A model generated the notes under the pieces. The model worked only from the letters and a program-made list of their open reading frames with translations, searched no databases and had not been told where the DNA came from. A stretch of DNA of 7,381 nucleotides from Chitinophagaceae bacterium (GTDB lineage: Bacteria; Bacteroidota; Bacteroidia; Chitinophagales; Chitinophagaceae): NCBI GenBank assembly GCA_025455665.1, contig JALOMC010000206.1:1-7381 (forward strand), in the 5' to 3' direction. Positions 6,819 to 7,381 of the stretch are shown here, in pieces. Position 1 is the stretch's first letter. Each line of letters opens with the position of its first letter. The position numbers and the translations under genes are program-made.

Positions 6819-7381
6819 ATGTACCAGCCAGCCGACAATAGATACGAACGCATGAGCTATCGCCGCATTGGTAGCAGTGGATTGCAATTGCCCGCTATTT
6901 CGCTGGGCCTGTGGCAAAACTTTGGGGCCACAGCCAATGCAGAAGTATGCCGCGATTTAATACTGAAGGCGTTTGACAACGGCATTGTACACTTTGACCT
7001 GGCCAACAACTACGGCCCACCGCCCGGCGCAGCCGAATCTTTTTTTGGCCACCTCATGCACAGCACCCTGCGGCCATGGCGTGATGAACTGGTGATAGCC
7101 ACCAAAGCCGGCTACGACATGTGGCCCGGTCCCTACGGCATTGGCGGATCCAGAAAATACCTGCTGGCCAGCCTCGACCAAAGCTTGCAGCGGCTTGGCT
7201 TACCCTACGTCGATATCTTTTACTCGCACCGGCCCGACCCGGCTACGCCAATAGCCGAAACCATGCAAGCGCTGGATACAGCGGTGCGCAGTGGCCGGGC
7301 GCTGTATGCCGGCATTTCCAATTATCCACCTGCGGCGGCTGCCGAAGCCATCAGCATCGCACGGTCGCTGGGTCTGCCACT
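6819..7381 (+). CDS. YghZ-like aldo/keto reductase, N-terminal part (3' end outside window)
   Basis: NADPH-dependent oxidoreductase of the aldo/keto reductase superfamily, closest by memory to E. coli YghZ (L-glyceraldehyde 3-phosphate reductase, AKR14). The frame is open for 187 complete codons and runs off the window. The catalytic tetrad is visible: D60 and Y65 in FDLANNYGPPPG, K96 in IATKAGYDMWPGPYG, and H137 in DIFYSHRPD; GSRKYLLASLDQSL (110-123) is also strongly YghZ-like. ATG 6819 is preferred over M12 (6852) because YghZ has a similar short lead before its QYR segment; ATG at 6815 hits a stop after eight codons. The gene begins 6 bases after the mannanase-like stop, so it is likely co-transcribed. 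Cytoplasmic, no signal peptide. Its substrate in a mannan cluster is unclear: an aldehyde or sugar released during mannan use is possible, or a general detoxification role. Confidence 0.92.
   Translation, partial: MYQPADNRYERMSYRRIGSSGLQLPAISLGLWQNFGATANAEVCRDLILKAFDNGIVHFDLANNYGPPPGAAESFFGHLMHSTLRPWRDELVIATKAGYDMWPGPYGIGGSRKYLLASLDQSLQRLGLPYVDIFYSHRPDPATPIAETMQALDTAVRSGRALYAGISNYPPAAAAEAISIARSLGLP

Noticed and set aside
1..7381. CRISPR array, tRNA, rRNA, insertion sequence or phage genes
   Set aside because: No regularly spaced repeats, RNA gene signatures, transposase motifs or terminal inverted repeats were seen; nearly the whole window is explained by six enzyme genes.

Overview
The window looks like part of a Bacteroidota chromosome, probably a Chitinophagaceae-type environmental species; genus and species cannot be told. 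The clues are the C-terminal type IX secretion (T9SS) sorting domain on the largest protein, the lack of clear Shine-Dalgarno sites before closely packed genes, and the gene content of a polysaccharide utilisation locus. All genes are on the + strand with gaps of 7, 7, 22, 108 and 6 bases, so they look like one operon, or two if the 108-base gap holds a promoter.

Layout: 2-658 is the 3' part of a GH130 mannosylglucose phosphorylase, cut by the window start. 666-1877 is an AGE-superfamily epimerase of the cellobiose/mannobiose 2-epimerase type. 1885-4578 is a large secreted clan GH-A (GH5-like) glycosidase with an N-terminal DUF5060-like domain, a carbohydrate-binding-like insert and a T9SS tail. 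4601-5207 is an SGNH/GDSL esterase gene broken by an internal deletion with loss of frame. 5208-5315 is the only sizeable non-coding gap. 5316-6812 is a second GH5-type enzyme resembling endo-beta-mannanases, with a signal peptide and an FnIII-like tail. 6819 to the window end is the 5' part of a YghZ-like aldo/keto reductase.

Together the genes describe beta-mannan (probably acetylated glucomannan or galactomannan) breakdown. The two exported GH5-type enzymes would cut the chain outside the cytoplasm, and the esterase, when intact, would remove acetyl groups. Imported mannobiose would be epimerised to mannosyl-glucose, which GH130 phosphorolyses to mannose 1-phosphate and glucose. No SusC/SusD pair, transporter or regulator is inside the window. 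The pathway itself is known. The points most worth a second look are the deleted esterase, the domain architecture of the 897-residue secreted protein and the aldo/keto reductase at the end of the cluster.
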